From Labilibacter marinus (lineage in GTDB: Bacteria; Bacteroidota; Bacteroidia; Bacteroidales; Marinilabiliaceae): a DNA stretch of 64,000 nucleotides. The DNA is taken from the NCBI RefSeq assembly GCF_001659685.2, contig NZ_LXYE02000034.1, forward strand, positions 168,566-232,565. Direction: 5' to 3'. The position numbers were made by a program, and so were the translations under genes. The notes below the pieces were generated by a model. It was given only the letters and a program-made list of their open reading frames with translations. It made no database searches and was not told the origin of the DNA. Below are positions 18,362 through 26,869 of the stretch, piece by piece (positions within the stretch are counted from its first letter, which is position 1; every line of letters begins with the position of its first letter).

Positions 18362-19771
18362 TTACTTAACTGTTTCAACATTCCAGTTTTTACTGTTTTT
18401 TTCCACGTCAATTAAAATTACATCCTCTCTTTGATCTTTATTTAAGACTTTAAAATTTAATTCATCTGTATCCAGACTTTCGATATGGCGTGCAAACATG
18501 GCTTTGGCAGGTAAAACACCGAAGAAACTGAACTCTGGATATCTGGTTTCGTCTTCAGCTACTATGTTTTTAGCTTGTGCTTTAGTGCCATGTCCGGGTA
18601 GGCTGATGTCAAAGTTGCGTAAAGTAACTTTACCAATTCGGTGATTGGGTGTGCCGGTTATTAAAACACCCGATGGAGGATTGATACGACAATCTGCTGT
18701 ATCGCGAACAATTGCTGTAATATTCTCCACAACAATATTATCTATCGAACCAACCTTTTGTTTGGGTGCATTACGGTAAGTTCTTAAGCGTTCGCCTAAT
18801 CGAATAAACAATGGCATCTCAACATTGGTCATTTTTAAGTTGCGAATGGTAATACTGTCGATGTTAGCGCCATCCATACTTAATATTTTAATGCCACCAC
18901 CTCTGGTATCGTATATTTCGCAGTCTTCAACAAGTATGTTTTTAAAATCGCCCATCGATTCGGTACCAAACTTAATGGTTCCCCAATCACTTTTAAGTTT
19001 ACAATTGCTAACGTGCACATCGCGCGTTGGTAGGGGAGAAGTACTTTTAATACAAACCGCATCATCACCACTGTTGATATTACAATTTCTGATAATAGCA
19101 TCTCTACTTGAATCTAAATCGATACCATCGTTGTTTTTATGGGCGTGCGAATATATATCAATGCCATCTACTAAAATACCTTGGCATTGAAAGATGTGCA
19201 AGGTCCATGCGGCAGGATCTTTTAAATGAACACCTTCTACTCTAATGTCCTTTGATTTTACCAAGCGGATTAAGAAGGGACGATTGACAGCAAAGCTATT
19301 GAGTTCTTTTTTATCAATTCCCAACTCTTTCATTGTTTTTAATAACTCAGGGCGCTTGAATAATTGTCCGCGACCAATAATTGTTCCTTCACCAGTAATG
19401 GCAATGTTAGTAACGTTTTCAGCACCCACTAAGCATTTACCCCGTACCTGATTAACTGCATCGGTAAATGGATCTATGGTAATGTAATCCTGAGGATTTT
19501 TACTTCCGATTAGTTGTGCGTCTTTTTCAAGATGCAGCGTAACATTATCTTTTAACAGCACTGTACCAGATATAAAGTTACCAGCAGGAATTACTACTGT
19601 TCCGCCGCCTGCAGCGTTGCATTCATCAATGGCTTTTTGAATGGCAGCTGAGTTAACCGTTAAGCTATCTGCAACTGCTCCATAATCTACAATGTTGGCC
19701 ACCTTTGGTCCTTGATTACATGAGATAAAGAATAAGCAAGTTGCTAATCCTAGGTAAAATAAGTTTTTCAT
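18362..19771 (-). CDS. GH28 polygalacturonase-like lipoprotein
   Basis: This 469-residue parallel beta-helix enzyme of family GH28 is a lipoprotein (FFISC). FDYGAVADS..NSAAIQKAID-type text at the N-terminus is the usual entry of the helix. The catalytic acid pattern is complete: N-N-Asp215 and G-Asp236-Asp237. GH28 enzymes hydrolyse galacturonic-acid linkages by inversion. It is co-directional with the sulfatase (16599) and with the esterase and GH28 genes upstream. It may act on pectin-like or acidic algal material; a non-pectin substrate is possible in this context. Confidence 0.9.
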   Translation of the reverse strand: MKNLFYLGLATCLFFISCNQGPKVANIVDYGAVADSLTVNSAAIQKAIDECNAAGGGTVVIPAGNFISGTVLLKDNVTLHLEKDAQLIGSKNPQDYITIDPFTDAVNQVRGKCLVGAENVTNIAITGEGTIIGRGQLFKRPELLKTMKELGIDKKELNSFAVNRPFLIRLVKSKDIRVEGVHLKDPAAWTLHIFQCQGILVDGIDIYSHAHKNNDGIDLDSSRDAIIRNCNINSGDDAVCIKSTSPLPTRDVHVSNCKLKSDWGTIKFGTESMGDFKNILVEDCEIYDTRGGGIKILSMDGANIDSITIRNLKMTNVEMPLFIRLGERLRTYRNAPKQKVGSIDNIVVENITAIVRDTADCRINPPSGVLITGTPNHRIGKVTLRNFDISLPGHGTKAQAKNIVAEDETRYPEFSFFGVLPAKAMFARHIESLDTDELNFKVLNKDQREDVILIDVEKNSKNWNVETVK

Positions 19772-19970
19772 TTTTTATGTTTCTAGTAGATTATTTTAGT
19801 TCTATTATTTATTATGACACGATTATTTTGGTAATATCTTCTTTTTTAAACCACACGAAAGATTAATGCGGTAGCAAGTGCTAATTGTTTTTGAATTGAC
19901 TAGTTTCCGATGCAAATAATAAATGTAAAAGGAAAAACTTGGTGATGCATCGGTTTATAATTAATATATA

Positions 19971-20026
19971 GCATAACCCAGAGCTTTGCTCTGGGCTATT
20001 AGATTATGCCCTTTCAGGGCGTTATT
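19971..20026. repeat. REP-like hairpin pair
   Basis: CCCAGAGC (19977-19984) pairs with GCTCTGGG (19988-19995), followed by GCCCT/AGGGC (20008-20020). Similar CCAGAG..CTCTGGG and GCCC..GGGC hairpins recur at 57603-57780 and 60798-60840. Such pairs are common intergenic repeats in Bacteroidota; no matching transposase is in the window. Confidence 0.55.
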
Positions 20027-20046
20027 TACATGACTTTTTTAAAGTG

Positions 20047-20961
20047 TTAATTATTCATTGTTAAAAACCATTCTGTTGCTAAATCTGCCCAGTCGGGTGC
20101 AGCTTCTCTGCTTTTGCCCAATCCGTAACCATGACCACCTGTAGGATAGATATGCATCGTTGCCTTTACGTTGTTTTTAAGCAAGGCTTGGTACATTCTG
20201 ATTGAATTTTCAACCGGTACGGCTTTGTCGTCGCCAGAATGAAGAATAAAAGTAGGAGGTGTTTGCTCCGTTACCTGCAATTCATTTGAGAATTCGCTTA
20301 CTAAGTCCTCCGAAGGATTTTTACCCAAAAGATTATTGCGCGATCCATTGTGAGTAACACCCTTTTTCATGCTGATAACAGGATAGAATAGCATCATAAA
20401 ATCAGGTCGGATAATTTCGGTATCAATATCATCTTTAGCTTCATAATATGCCTCTGTAAAGTGAGTGCCCAGCGAAGAAGCTAAATGTCCTCCGGCAGAG
20501 AAGCCCATAACACCTATCTTATTCTTATCCAGATTAAACTTCTTCGCATTATGGCGGATGTATCGGATAGCGCGTTGAGCATCCTGTAAAGGCGCTTTGT
20601 GCGAAATAACCACAGATTCAGCTTGAGGCATTCTGTATTTTAGTACAAAGGCAGAAATACCTTTACTGTTTAAATATTTACCCACGTCGGTACCTTCCCA
20701 ATCGTATGCAACACCACCATACCCGCCTCCTGGGCAAATAAGTACAGCCATACCATTGGCACTTTGCTTGGATGGAAGCATGACTTCTACTGTGGGCTCT
20801 TGTATGTTTTTAATAAATAGGATATCTCTGGGTGGTACTTCCTCTTTTCCTTTCGATTTCTGATAGTTTGGAATGTCTTTTTTATCCCATAGCGGAACAA
20901 CTTGTGCATAGAAGTTGCATGAGATAGTAATGAATAGGGATAATAGAATAAGTTGCTTCAT
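20047..20961 (-). CDS. Secreted alpha/beta-hydrolase esterase (acetyl xylan esterase-like)
   Basis: This 304-residue alpha/beta-hydrolase has a signal peptide and the oxyanion segment CPGGGYGGVA. The nucleophile Ser155 is in GFSAGGH, the acid is in HSGDDKAVP, and the histidine is in GGHGYG. Such BD-FAE/axe-like proteins typically remove acetyl or related groups from polysaccharides. It sits between two GH28 genes on the same strand, so it may deacetylate the GH28 substrate. The bond and sugar are not known. Confidence 0.85.
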   Translation of the reverse strand: MKQLILLSLFITISCNFYAQVVPLWDKKDIPNYQKSKGKEEVPPRDILFIKNIQEPTVEVMLPSKQSANGMAVLICPGGGYGGVAYDWEGTDVGKYLNSKGISAFVLKYRMPQAESVVISHKAPLQDAQRAIRYIRHNAKKFNLDKNKIGVMGFSAGGHLASSLGTHFTEAYYEAKDDIDTEIIRPDFMMLFYPVISMKKGVTHNGSRNNLLGKNPSEDLVSEFSNELQVTEQTPPTFILHSGDDKAVPVENSIRMYQALLKNNVKATMHIYPTGGHGYGLGKSREAAPDWADLATEWFLTMNN

Positions 20962-21067
20962 ATTTTTTCTTTTTAGTATAAAACTAAAGTCTTTATACTT
21001 ATATCTTAATACTTTATACTGAATAATTATTTCTATAAAACCACCTCCCCACTCATTCTTCGTGGTA

Positions 21068-21088
21068 CTCCTCCTTCAAAAGGAGGAG
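21068..21088. repeat. Hairpin CTCCTCCTT / AAGGAGGAG
   Basis: A 9-bp perfect inverted repeat lies between the GH28 and esterase genes. It lacks a U-tract on either strand, so it resembles a dispersed intergenic repeat more than a terminator, although it could slow the minus-strand transcript. Confidence 0.4.
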
Positions 21089-21149
21089 AGCTATGCTAGA
21101 GGCTTAGTAGCTGAAATTTATTAAACTCCAGCAGTTTTACAGGGCTTAT

Positions 21150-22532
21150 CTACAATTTTATCTTATTACCATTAATAAAGGCATTTGAAACTCTACCATT
21201 TACTACATCATTCAGAATTATAGGTTTTCTGGCGTCTTCTCCATCAATATAAATATGAAAATTATCTACATACACATTTTTCATGTGGCGTAAAAACATG
21301 CCAGATGCTGGTAAAGTACCTACTTTGCTAAATTCGGGCCACCAACCTTCAAGTACATCTAAGGTATATTCGTTATGGTCTTTTTTGTCCGCATCTTCTT
21401 TTGTTCCTCCTCCTGAAACAAAGAATTGAATGTCTTTAATGATGATGTTTTCGATATAATTATTGGGCATTCCTGTTAAAAAGAAAGCTGAGTTCTTATC
21501 TAGTTCTGTATTGTCGGCAATGATATTCTGAAAAGTGAAATTCTTCATTTCCTTCATAGGATACATTTCTTCTGGCGCATCTACACATGCTTTTTGTTGT
21601 GCAAAGGTCATAAATATTGGGCGAGGAACGTTTTTCATCACAAGATTAGAGAATACCATGTTTTTCATGCTTCCTCCCTCGTTCATTTGAATTTTTAATC
21701 CACTATCCTGTATGTTTTTAAAGGTGCAATTGGTAACCGTTACCGATTCAAAATCGCCACGCGATAGTAAACCAATTCTCATGCCTCCCCATTTTGTTTC
21801 AAATACGCAATTGCTAATAACCACATCCTTACATGGTTTATCGGGCATAGATGCTTGCAGACAAATACAATCGTCGCTATTATCAAATGAACTATTCGAA
21901 ATACGCACGTTAGTACAGCCGTCAAAATCTAATCCGTCGCCATTACCGTTTGAACGACTATGAATACGAATTCCGTCCACCACAATTTCGTTACAGTATA
22001 ACCAAGCCGATGTCCATGCTGCAGGGTTGATGAGCGTAATATCACGCATGTGAATCTTATCGCAGTTTTTAAAACGCATCATCATTGGTCGGCCTGTTTT
22101 TCGGTTAAAAAACTTGGTGTGACCATTACCATCAATAACCCCATGACCTTCAAAAGCAAATGACTTGGCACCTGCAGCATAAATAAAACACTTATCCATG
22201 TGAGGTTCTTTTTTATACATGTTTTTGTGTGTATCATTACCATAGTCGGCAATGTTGTTGCTTCCTTGAAGTGTGGCTCCATTTTCAACTCTTAACGTTA
22301 CATAGTCTTTCATGTAAAAAGTTCCAGAAACTACAGTTTTACCTGAGGGAATTATTACTGTTCCTCCACCGTTATTGCTTGCTGCATCAATGGCAGATTG
22401 CAGGGCTTTTGTGTCAACGGTTTTGCCATCGGCTTTAGCTCCAAAATCTAATACGTTAAAATAAGTTTGCCCCGAAACACTTAAGGAAAATAATAGAAAG
22501 CACAGAATACTTCCCAATGTAGATAGTCGCAT
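21150..22532 (-). CDS. GH28 polygalacturonase-like, secreted
   Basis: This 460-residue GH28 beta-helix enzyme has a Sec signal ending VSGQ. VLDFGAKADGKTVDTKALQS is the typical N-terminal entry. Catalytic acids are in GNGDGLDFDG (Asp199) and NSDDCICLQ (Asp220, Asp221); the second motif has Ser where most GH28 enzymes have Gly before the two aspartates. It is paralogous to the GH28 gene at 18362 but lacks a lipobox. Its promoter carries three direct TACCCC-type repeats, so it is probably strongly regulated. Confidence 0.9.
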   Translation of the reverse strand: MRLSTLGSILCFLLFSLSVSGQTYFNVLDFGAKADGKTVDTKALQSAIDAASNNGGGTVIIPSGKTVVSGTFYMKDYVTLRVENGATLQGSNNIADYGNDTHKNMYKKEPHMDKCFIYAAGAKSFAFEGHGVIDGNGHTKFFNRKTGRPMMMRFKNCDKIHMRDITLINPAAWTSAWLYCNEIVVDGIRIHSRSNGNGDGLDFDGCTNVRISNSSFDNSDDCICLQASMPDKPCKDVVISNCVFETKWGGMRIGLLSRGDFESVTVTNCTFKNIQDSGLKIQMNEGGSMKNMVFSNLVMKNVPRPIFMTFAQQKACVDAPEEMYPMKEMKNFTFQNIIADNTELDKNSAFFLTGMPNNYIENIIIKDIQFFVSGGGTKEDADKKDHNEYTLDVLEGWWPEFSKVGTLPASGMFLRHMKNVYVDNFHIYIDGEDARKPIILNDVVNGRVSNAFINGNKIKL

Positions 22533-22557
22533 AAATTTGAATATTTATTGTTTAATC

Positions 22558-22617
22558 CAAATTTAAGTAAATAGTGGTTTAGTTTTGGGTAAACTGTGGG
22601 GTAAAAAGTGGGGTAAA
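22558..22617 (-). promoter_or_regulatory. Promoter of GH28 with three 12-bp-spaced TACCC repeats
   Basis: On the minus strand TTTACCCC (22617-22610), TTTACCCC (22605-22598) and TTTACCC (22593-22587) are direct repeats; the T preceding A-C falls at 22614, 22602 and 22590, exactly 12 bp apart. A perfect -7 box TAAATTTG lies at 22565-22558, 45 nt from the distal box and about 26 nt upstream of the ATG. This is the richest version of the box found in the window. Confidence 0.6.
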
Positions 22618-22652
22618 TACAATTATTCCCCTAAATTAGATAGAAATAACCG

Positions 22653-24716
22653 CTATAGTTTAGCACAGTCCTCAATAGTTAAGGAGAATTCTTCGTTGAG
22701 CATTTTTTTGTAAGTAGAAGCAAAGTGCGCAAGGTAATTAACGGCTTCTTGCTTTTGGTTATTCTTTAGTGATGCTCCCACTAGGTATTTAATGGCCATT
22801 TCATTTAAAGGAGCTAACTCAATCCATAACTTGCTTACATCTATTACCAAGGTGTATTTTTTTTCTTTATACAGATGCACACACAGTTGGTTTAAGTAGG
22901 TAATATGTTTCTCTTCGTATAGGTGAATAAGCTGGTCAAAAGTATCTACTCTTACCTGTTTACACAACGAAATAGAAGTGGGCAATGGTTTGTGCTTATT
23001 ATTTTTAAATAATTGATTGATTGTAACTACATCAATCTGAAAAGTAGATTCAGTTTTAATAAACCATTCTTTATTAAGGTATACTAATTCCACTCCTTTA
23101 AAGTTTTCGAAGATCTTACGCAAACGATGTACGTTGGTACTGCGGTTATTTTTTTGTTGCGATGCGCTATCGTTTTCCCACAGAAAATCAGATATCTCAG
23201 AAGAAGTAATATTTCTGTTTTTGAGTATGGGAAACAATACTATTAAAGCAAGTAAACGAATTAAAGTGGGAGAGAATAATTGAGTAATATCTTCTCCTTC
23301 ATGGTTAAAAGCCCTGAATATCCCAGTTAGTTGTATGCTATTTTGTTTCAGAATAAGTTTAGGTTGGTGCTTTGTTTCTTTTTTGTTTTTACCAAAGAAT
23401 AGTATACTGATGATTAATATAAGGATGATACCTACAATTGTAACAATAAGCCATAGCGGTATGCCCTTGTTAAACTTAAGCGTAGCTAATTGACCATTGT
23501 AAACGTTTTTAATTTCGTTTGAATCTAAGGCTCTACTCCAAATAGCAAATTCGCTCATGGAGCCGTTAAAGCTTTGTCCCCACATGCTGCTCCCTATAGA
23601 AAGTGATTTGGACTCACCTGTTTTTCCTAATATTTCTTGCGATCCGCTTAATTCACCATTCACATAGAATTCAACCTGATGATTGTATTTTACAGAAATA
23701 GCCAGATGAACCCAATCATTCTTGTTTTCTTTCCATAAACGATCGGATTTTACCGTAAATAACATAGGAACCGAAAACCAAAGCTCTTTATTGATAGTAG
23801 TAAACCTAAAACTAAAGTCTTTATTACCAGCCAAAGGCATCATCCATTTATTATCGTGCGGATTAACCCATGCAGCTATCGTTAACTGATGGTCGTAATT
23901 AAAACCAACAAGCTCAATAAAGGCACTATCGTTACCAAAGCTTGCTACCTGGCCTTTATTTTTATCTGTAGTAAAATGAATGTGGCTACCAATTACATTT
24001 GCACTATTGACCTTTACTTTACTTTTAACATTTTTATTCAATGGCAGATAAGCCTTTATATCGTGTGAAAGTGGAGGTGTTATTTTAGATTGCTGATAAA
24101 GTAATTTGACTTTTTGTTTAGATAATGCTTGATGATAGATACTCAAGTCATCAATATACCCTTCTGCATTTAAGTTATAGCGGTCGGAGCCTAGTGTATA
24201 GTTCTTTCTTGGAGTTTTATGCCACTTAGATTCTATGGTATCGGTTAAAATACACTCACCATCGTAAAATACATTTAATAAACCTTGAGCATTAAGGGTA
24301 AAGGCAATGTGTTGCCACTGATTGTTACATAATACAGCCTTTGTATTAATATCCTTTTTGAGGAAATGATTAAACTGCAACTCTCTGTTTGATAAATATC
24401 TGAAATTAAATAAAGAATCTTCGCCAAATACAGTACCTGGGTGTAAATGAATGTTTGAAGGCTTTATCCAAAACAACACGGATAGAGCTGAGTCTTGGCC
24501 ATTATTAGGAATAGTAGAGAAAAAGTTGGCATTATTAAATTGCCCAACCTGCGCTCTAACTTCATCTAAAAAATGATCAATATTAATATTATTATCTGAG
24601 ATATTGGTAAACTGATTTAGGTATACAGCTCCTCTATTTGCCTTAAGTGAAGTACTTAAAAGCAAACAAACGAGTATCCATATAAAGTGTAGACGATTCA
24701 AAGAAATATAGCTCAA
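22653..24716 (-). CDS. Transmembrane regulator: two LamG domains + TM + SARP-like winged helix and helical repeat
   Basis: This 687-residue protein combines an exported sensor with a cytoplasmic DNA-binding part. A signal peptide or first membrane helix is followed by two LamG/concanavalin-like domains (about 55-205 and 225-410; SVLFWIKPS, IDDLSIYHQAL, IAAWVNPHD, FAIWSRAL). A single transmembrane helix (about 418-441, IPLWLIVTIVGIILILIISI) leads to a winged-helix like that of SARP regulators (about 470-560, ITSSEISDFLWEND..NVHRLRKIF) and a helical BTAD/TPR-like C-terminus. It should bind a sugar outside and switch transcription directly, with no kinase. The start is a TTG at 24716 (in-frame stop three codons upstream); another TTG at 24701 would also give a signal peptide. 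A -7 box TATATTTG lies at 24739-24732. Confidence 0.75.
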   Translation of the reverse strand: MSYISLNRLHFIWILVCLLLSTSLKANRGAVYLNQFTNISDNNINIDHFLDEVRAQVGQFNNANFFSTIPNNGQDSALSVLFWIKPSNIHLHPGTVFGEDSLFNFRYLSNRELQFNHFLKKDINTKAVLCNNQWQHIAFTLNAQGLLNVFYDGECILTDTIESKWHKTPRKNYTLGSDRYNLNAEGYIDDLSIYHQALSKQKVKLLYQQSKITPPLSHDIKAYLPLNKNVKSKVKVNSANVIGSHIHFTTDKNKGQVASFGNDSAFIELVGFNYDHQLTIAAWVNPHDNKWMMPLAGNKDFSFRFTTINKELWFSVPMLFTVKSDRLWKENKNDWVHLAISVKYNHQVEFYVNGELSGSQEILGKTGESKSLSIGSSMWGQSFNGSMSEFAIWSRALDSNEIKNVYNGQLATLKFNKGIPLWLIVTIVGIILILIISILFFGKNKKETKHQPKLILKQNSIQLTGIFRAFNHEGEDITQLFSPTLIRLLALIVLFPILKNRNITSSEISDFLWENDSASQQKNNRSTNVHRLRKIFENFKGVELVYLNKEWFIKTESTFQIDVVTINQLFKNNKHKPLPTSISLCKQVRVDTFDQLIHLYEEKHITYLNQLCVHLYKEKKYTLVIDVSKLWIELAPLNEMAIKYLVGASLKNNQKQEAVNYLAHFASTYKKMLNEEFSLTIEDCAKL

Positions 24717-24731
24717 TTGGTATTATGCAGA

Positions 24732-24739
24732 CAAATATA
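24732..24739 (-). promoter_or_regulatory. -7 box of the LamG regulator gene
   Basis: TATATTTG on the minus strand is a perfect TAnnTTTG box about 15 nt upstream of the TTG start at 24716, implying a leader of roughly ten nucleotides. It also excludes any start further upstream. Confidence 0.5.
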
Positions 24740-24791
24740 ATTAAACAGCTATTAAATGAAACAGGAATACCCTGTTATTAATGAATATTAA

Positions 24792-24924
24792 ATGACTTGG
24801 CCGTGTCTGCTTACGCTTAGAGACTCCGATGAATGACTTGGCGACTCCCCTACGTACTTGTAATCCCCAGCAATGTCTTAGTGGTTAGCGTAAATGACTT
24901 GTCGATGCCGATACATGACTTGGC
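24792..24924. repeat. Four ATGACTTGGC repeats
   Basis: ATGACTTGGC occurs at 24792 and 24833, ATGACTTGTC at 24894, and ATGACTTGGC at 24915. Spacings are 41, 61 and 21 nt; the DNA between copies is not conserved. It lies between the GH43 terminator and the LamG regulator promoter. Operator cluster or degenerate intergenic repeat; function unknown. Confidence 0.45.
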
Positions 24925-24944
24925 TTCAAAATCGAGAATAAAAA

Positions 24945-24972
24945 AGCAGTTACCTCAACGAGATAACTGCTT
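24945..24972 (-). terminator. Rho-independent terminator after GH43
   Basis: On the minus strand AAGCAGTTATCTC pairs with the AAGCAGTTA-complement arm TAACTGCTT around a short loop and ends in a T run. It terminates the GH43 transcript before the regulator gene. Confidence 0.8.
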
Positions 24973-24996
24973 AATTTATTTTTATTAAAACAAGTA

Positions 24997-26346
24997 TTAC
25001 TGTAAAAGCAACCAGTTTAAGTTAACTGCTTTTGTACTTCCCCAATCCGATTTAAACACAACCACTAAATTGTGTGTGCCAGTAATGGGTTCTTTAACAT
25101 CCGCTTCAATGGTTTTCCATGAGCTCCACCCTCCTGTATATTCAATCGGAAATTCGGCTACTAACTTGCCCTTAGGGTTATTTAATCTAACCTCAAAACT
25201 TCCTGTGCGCTGACCAGAAGCCACGCGAGCCTGAATTTTTATAGCCCCATCAAATTTAACTCTGTTGAAACGTACAAAACCCATCATTTGCGTATTACAC
25301 ACCATCCATCCGTTTGGTTCGTTTTCGCCTCCCACAAAAGCCGTTGAAGCCTTCGATATTTCGTTGTATCTATCCACCTGAATGGTATCTCCCAGTTGAG
25401 GCGTTCCAATACCGCGTAAAGTAGGCGTTACTCTTTTAATGGTTCCATCCTTTTTAAAGGTCATGTAATCGGCACGCATCGAACGTAGTTTATTGTACCC
25501 ACTAATATCCCACGAGTGGTAAAATAAAATCCATTGACCTTGGTATTCAACAATAGAGTGGTGGTTTGTTCCATTATGAATGTTATTCATAATTTTTCCA
25601 CGGTAAGTATACGGTCCCATAGGGTTTTCGCTGGTTGCATAACCAATCGTATATCCTTCATCCGGAAATACGTGCGCAAAGGTTAAGTAATAAGTGCTAT
25701 CCTTTTTAATAGGGAAAGAACCCTCTTTGTATCCAGCAGGTAAGCCTTCAATTAATATAGGTTTCTGCGTTATTTCTTTCATGTTATCGGCCAAAGGAGC
25801 TACGTATAACTCATGTCCGCCGCCAAAAAACAAATAAGCTTTATTGTCGTCATCTAATAATAAACCCGGATCAATACCCGAAACACCTTCGATAAAACTC
25901 TTTTCCCATTTAAATGGTCCGGTAGGATTTTTAGAAACACCTACACCAATTCTACGAAAAGCATTGTCATTTTTCGGTTTAGCAGGATAGTAATAGTAGT
26001 ACTTTCCATCTTTCTCGATACAATCAGGTGCCCACATGGCATACGTATCTTTTTCGCCCCAAGGCACATCATTTTCCTTTAAAATCCAGCCATGATCTTT
26101 CCAGGTAGATCCGTTTTCCAACGAAAAGGCATGATATCCTGGCATACAAAAGCGAGGAAACTCTTTCTCGCGACCAGCAGGCGGGTAAGTATCGCTCGAA
26201 GGGAATACATATAACTTACCGTCGAAAACACGTGCTGTTGGATCAGCAGTAAACATATGAGTAACCAAAGGATTTTGGGCATTTATACTTGGCAGACTAT
26301 GACAAAGTATACCTAAAGCAAAAAGAAACTGTTTAATAGTACGCAT
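24997..26346 (-). CDS. GH43 glycosidase with C-terminal CBM6-like domain
   Basis: This 449-residue secreted protein has a signal peptide ending SINAQ and a five-bladed propeller of family GH43 (about 25-310). Visible active-site segments are FTADPTARVFDGKLYVF (base), MWAPDCIEKDGKYYYYYP and IDPGLLLDDD (pKa modulator) and GYKEGSFPI (acid). Residues about 330-449 (FVRFNRVKFDG..GSFEVRLNNPKGKLVAEFPI) look like a CBM6. GH43 enzymes mostly release arabinose, xylose or galactose. The specificity cannot be read here. A -7 box TAATTTTG lies at 26380-26373, and a GGGGGGTA box sits further up at 26509. Confidence 0.88.
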   Translation of the reverse strand: MRTIKQFLFALGILCHSLPSINAQNPLVTHMFTADPTARVFDGKLYVFPSSDTYPPAGREKEFPRFCMPGYHAFSLENGSTWKDHGWILKENDVPWGEKDTYAMWAPDCIEKDGKYYYYYPAKPKNDNAFRRIGVGVSKNPTGPFKWEKSFIEGVSGIDPGLLLDDDNKAYLFFGGGHELYVAPLADNMKEITQKPILIEGLPAGYKEGSFPIKKDSTYYLTFAHVFPDEGYTIGYATSENPMGPYTYRGKIMNNIHNGTNHHSIVEYQGQWILFYHSWDISGYNKLRSMRADYMTFKKDGTIKRVTPTLRGIGTPQLGDTIQVDRYNEISKASTAFVGGENEPNGWMVCNTQMMGFVRFNRVKFDGAIKIQARVASGQRTGSFEVRLNNPKGKLVAEFPIEYTGGWSSWKTIEADVKEPITGTHNLVVVFKSDWGSTKAVNLNWLLLQ

Positions 26347-26869
26347 GATTTATTTATAGTTTTATTTGATAACAAAATTAAAAGGAAAAGTAGTTTTTGG
26401 TGTAAATTAATTGAACAAAAAAGGGTGGTTAATAATTTTTGAGGCCAATTAATAACCGTTATGCACGTACTTGTAGGTTCAGTAAGTGAAATATTGTTGT
26501 AATATAAAGGGGGGTATTCTTAAATTATAGTAATCTAACCTTAATTAGGATAAAGGTATAGGGTTGTATGAGGCGCTTAAAACTAGCACGCTTTCAAATA
26601 TATTATTATCAAACTATACTATTTTATACAAAGATTAAGCTGTTTTTGTTTAGTATCGGCATCACTAGTTTTTTGAGAGAAATGGGTGTAGCCGACGGAC
26701 TTTTTTCTTACTTTTTTGACTGTAGAAAAAAGTAAGAGCCTCCACGGCTTGAGTGGGAGCTAATTTGGACAAGATTTATGAAAAAATACAAGTATAAAGT
26801 AAACGATATAGGATGCATATAGATCTTTATACTTTACACTAAAAAAACTACCTTTCAACAAAACCTACC
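26347..26869 (-). promoter_or_regulatory. Intergenic region between GH43 and HTCS genes: promoter, box and hairpins
   Basis: Reading leftward from the HTCS gene: a terminator-like hairpin at 26785-26838, a hairpin CTTACTTTTTT/AAAAAAGTAAG at 26707-26736, a TACCCCCC box at 26516-26509 and a perfect -7 box TAATTTTG at 26380-26373 in front of the GH43 gene. The box is about 129 nt from that -7 box, or 48 nt from a weak TAACGGTT. No reading frame of interest was seen. Confidence 0.4.
26785..26838 (-). terminator. Probable terminator of the HTCS gene
   Basis: AAGTATAAAG (26790-26799) and CTTTATACTT (26825-26834) can pair; on the minus strand the second arm is followed by GTATTTTTTC. The 25-nt loop is large, so this is less certain than the other terminators. 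Confidence 0.4.

Noticed and set aside
24792..24924. CRISPR array
   Set aside because: Repeats are only 10 bp, spacing is irregular (41, 61, 21) and no cas gene is present.
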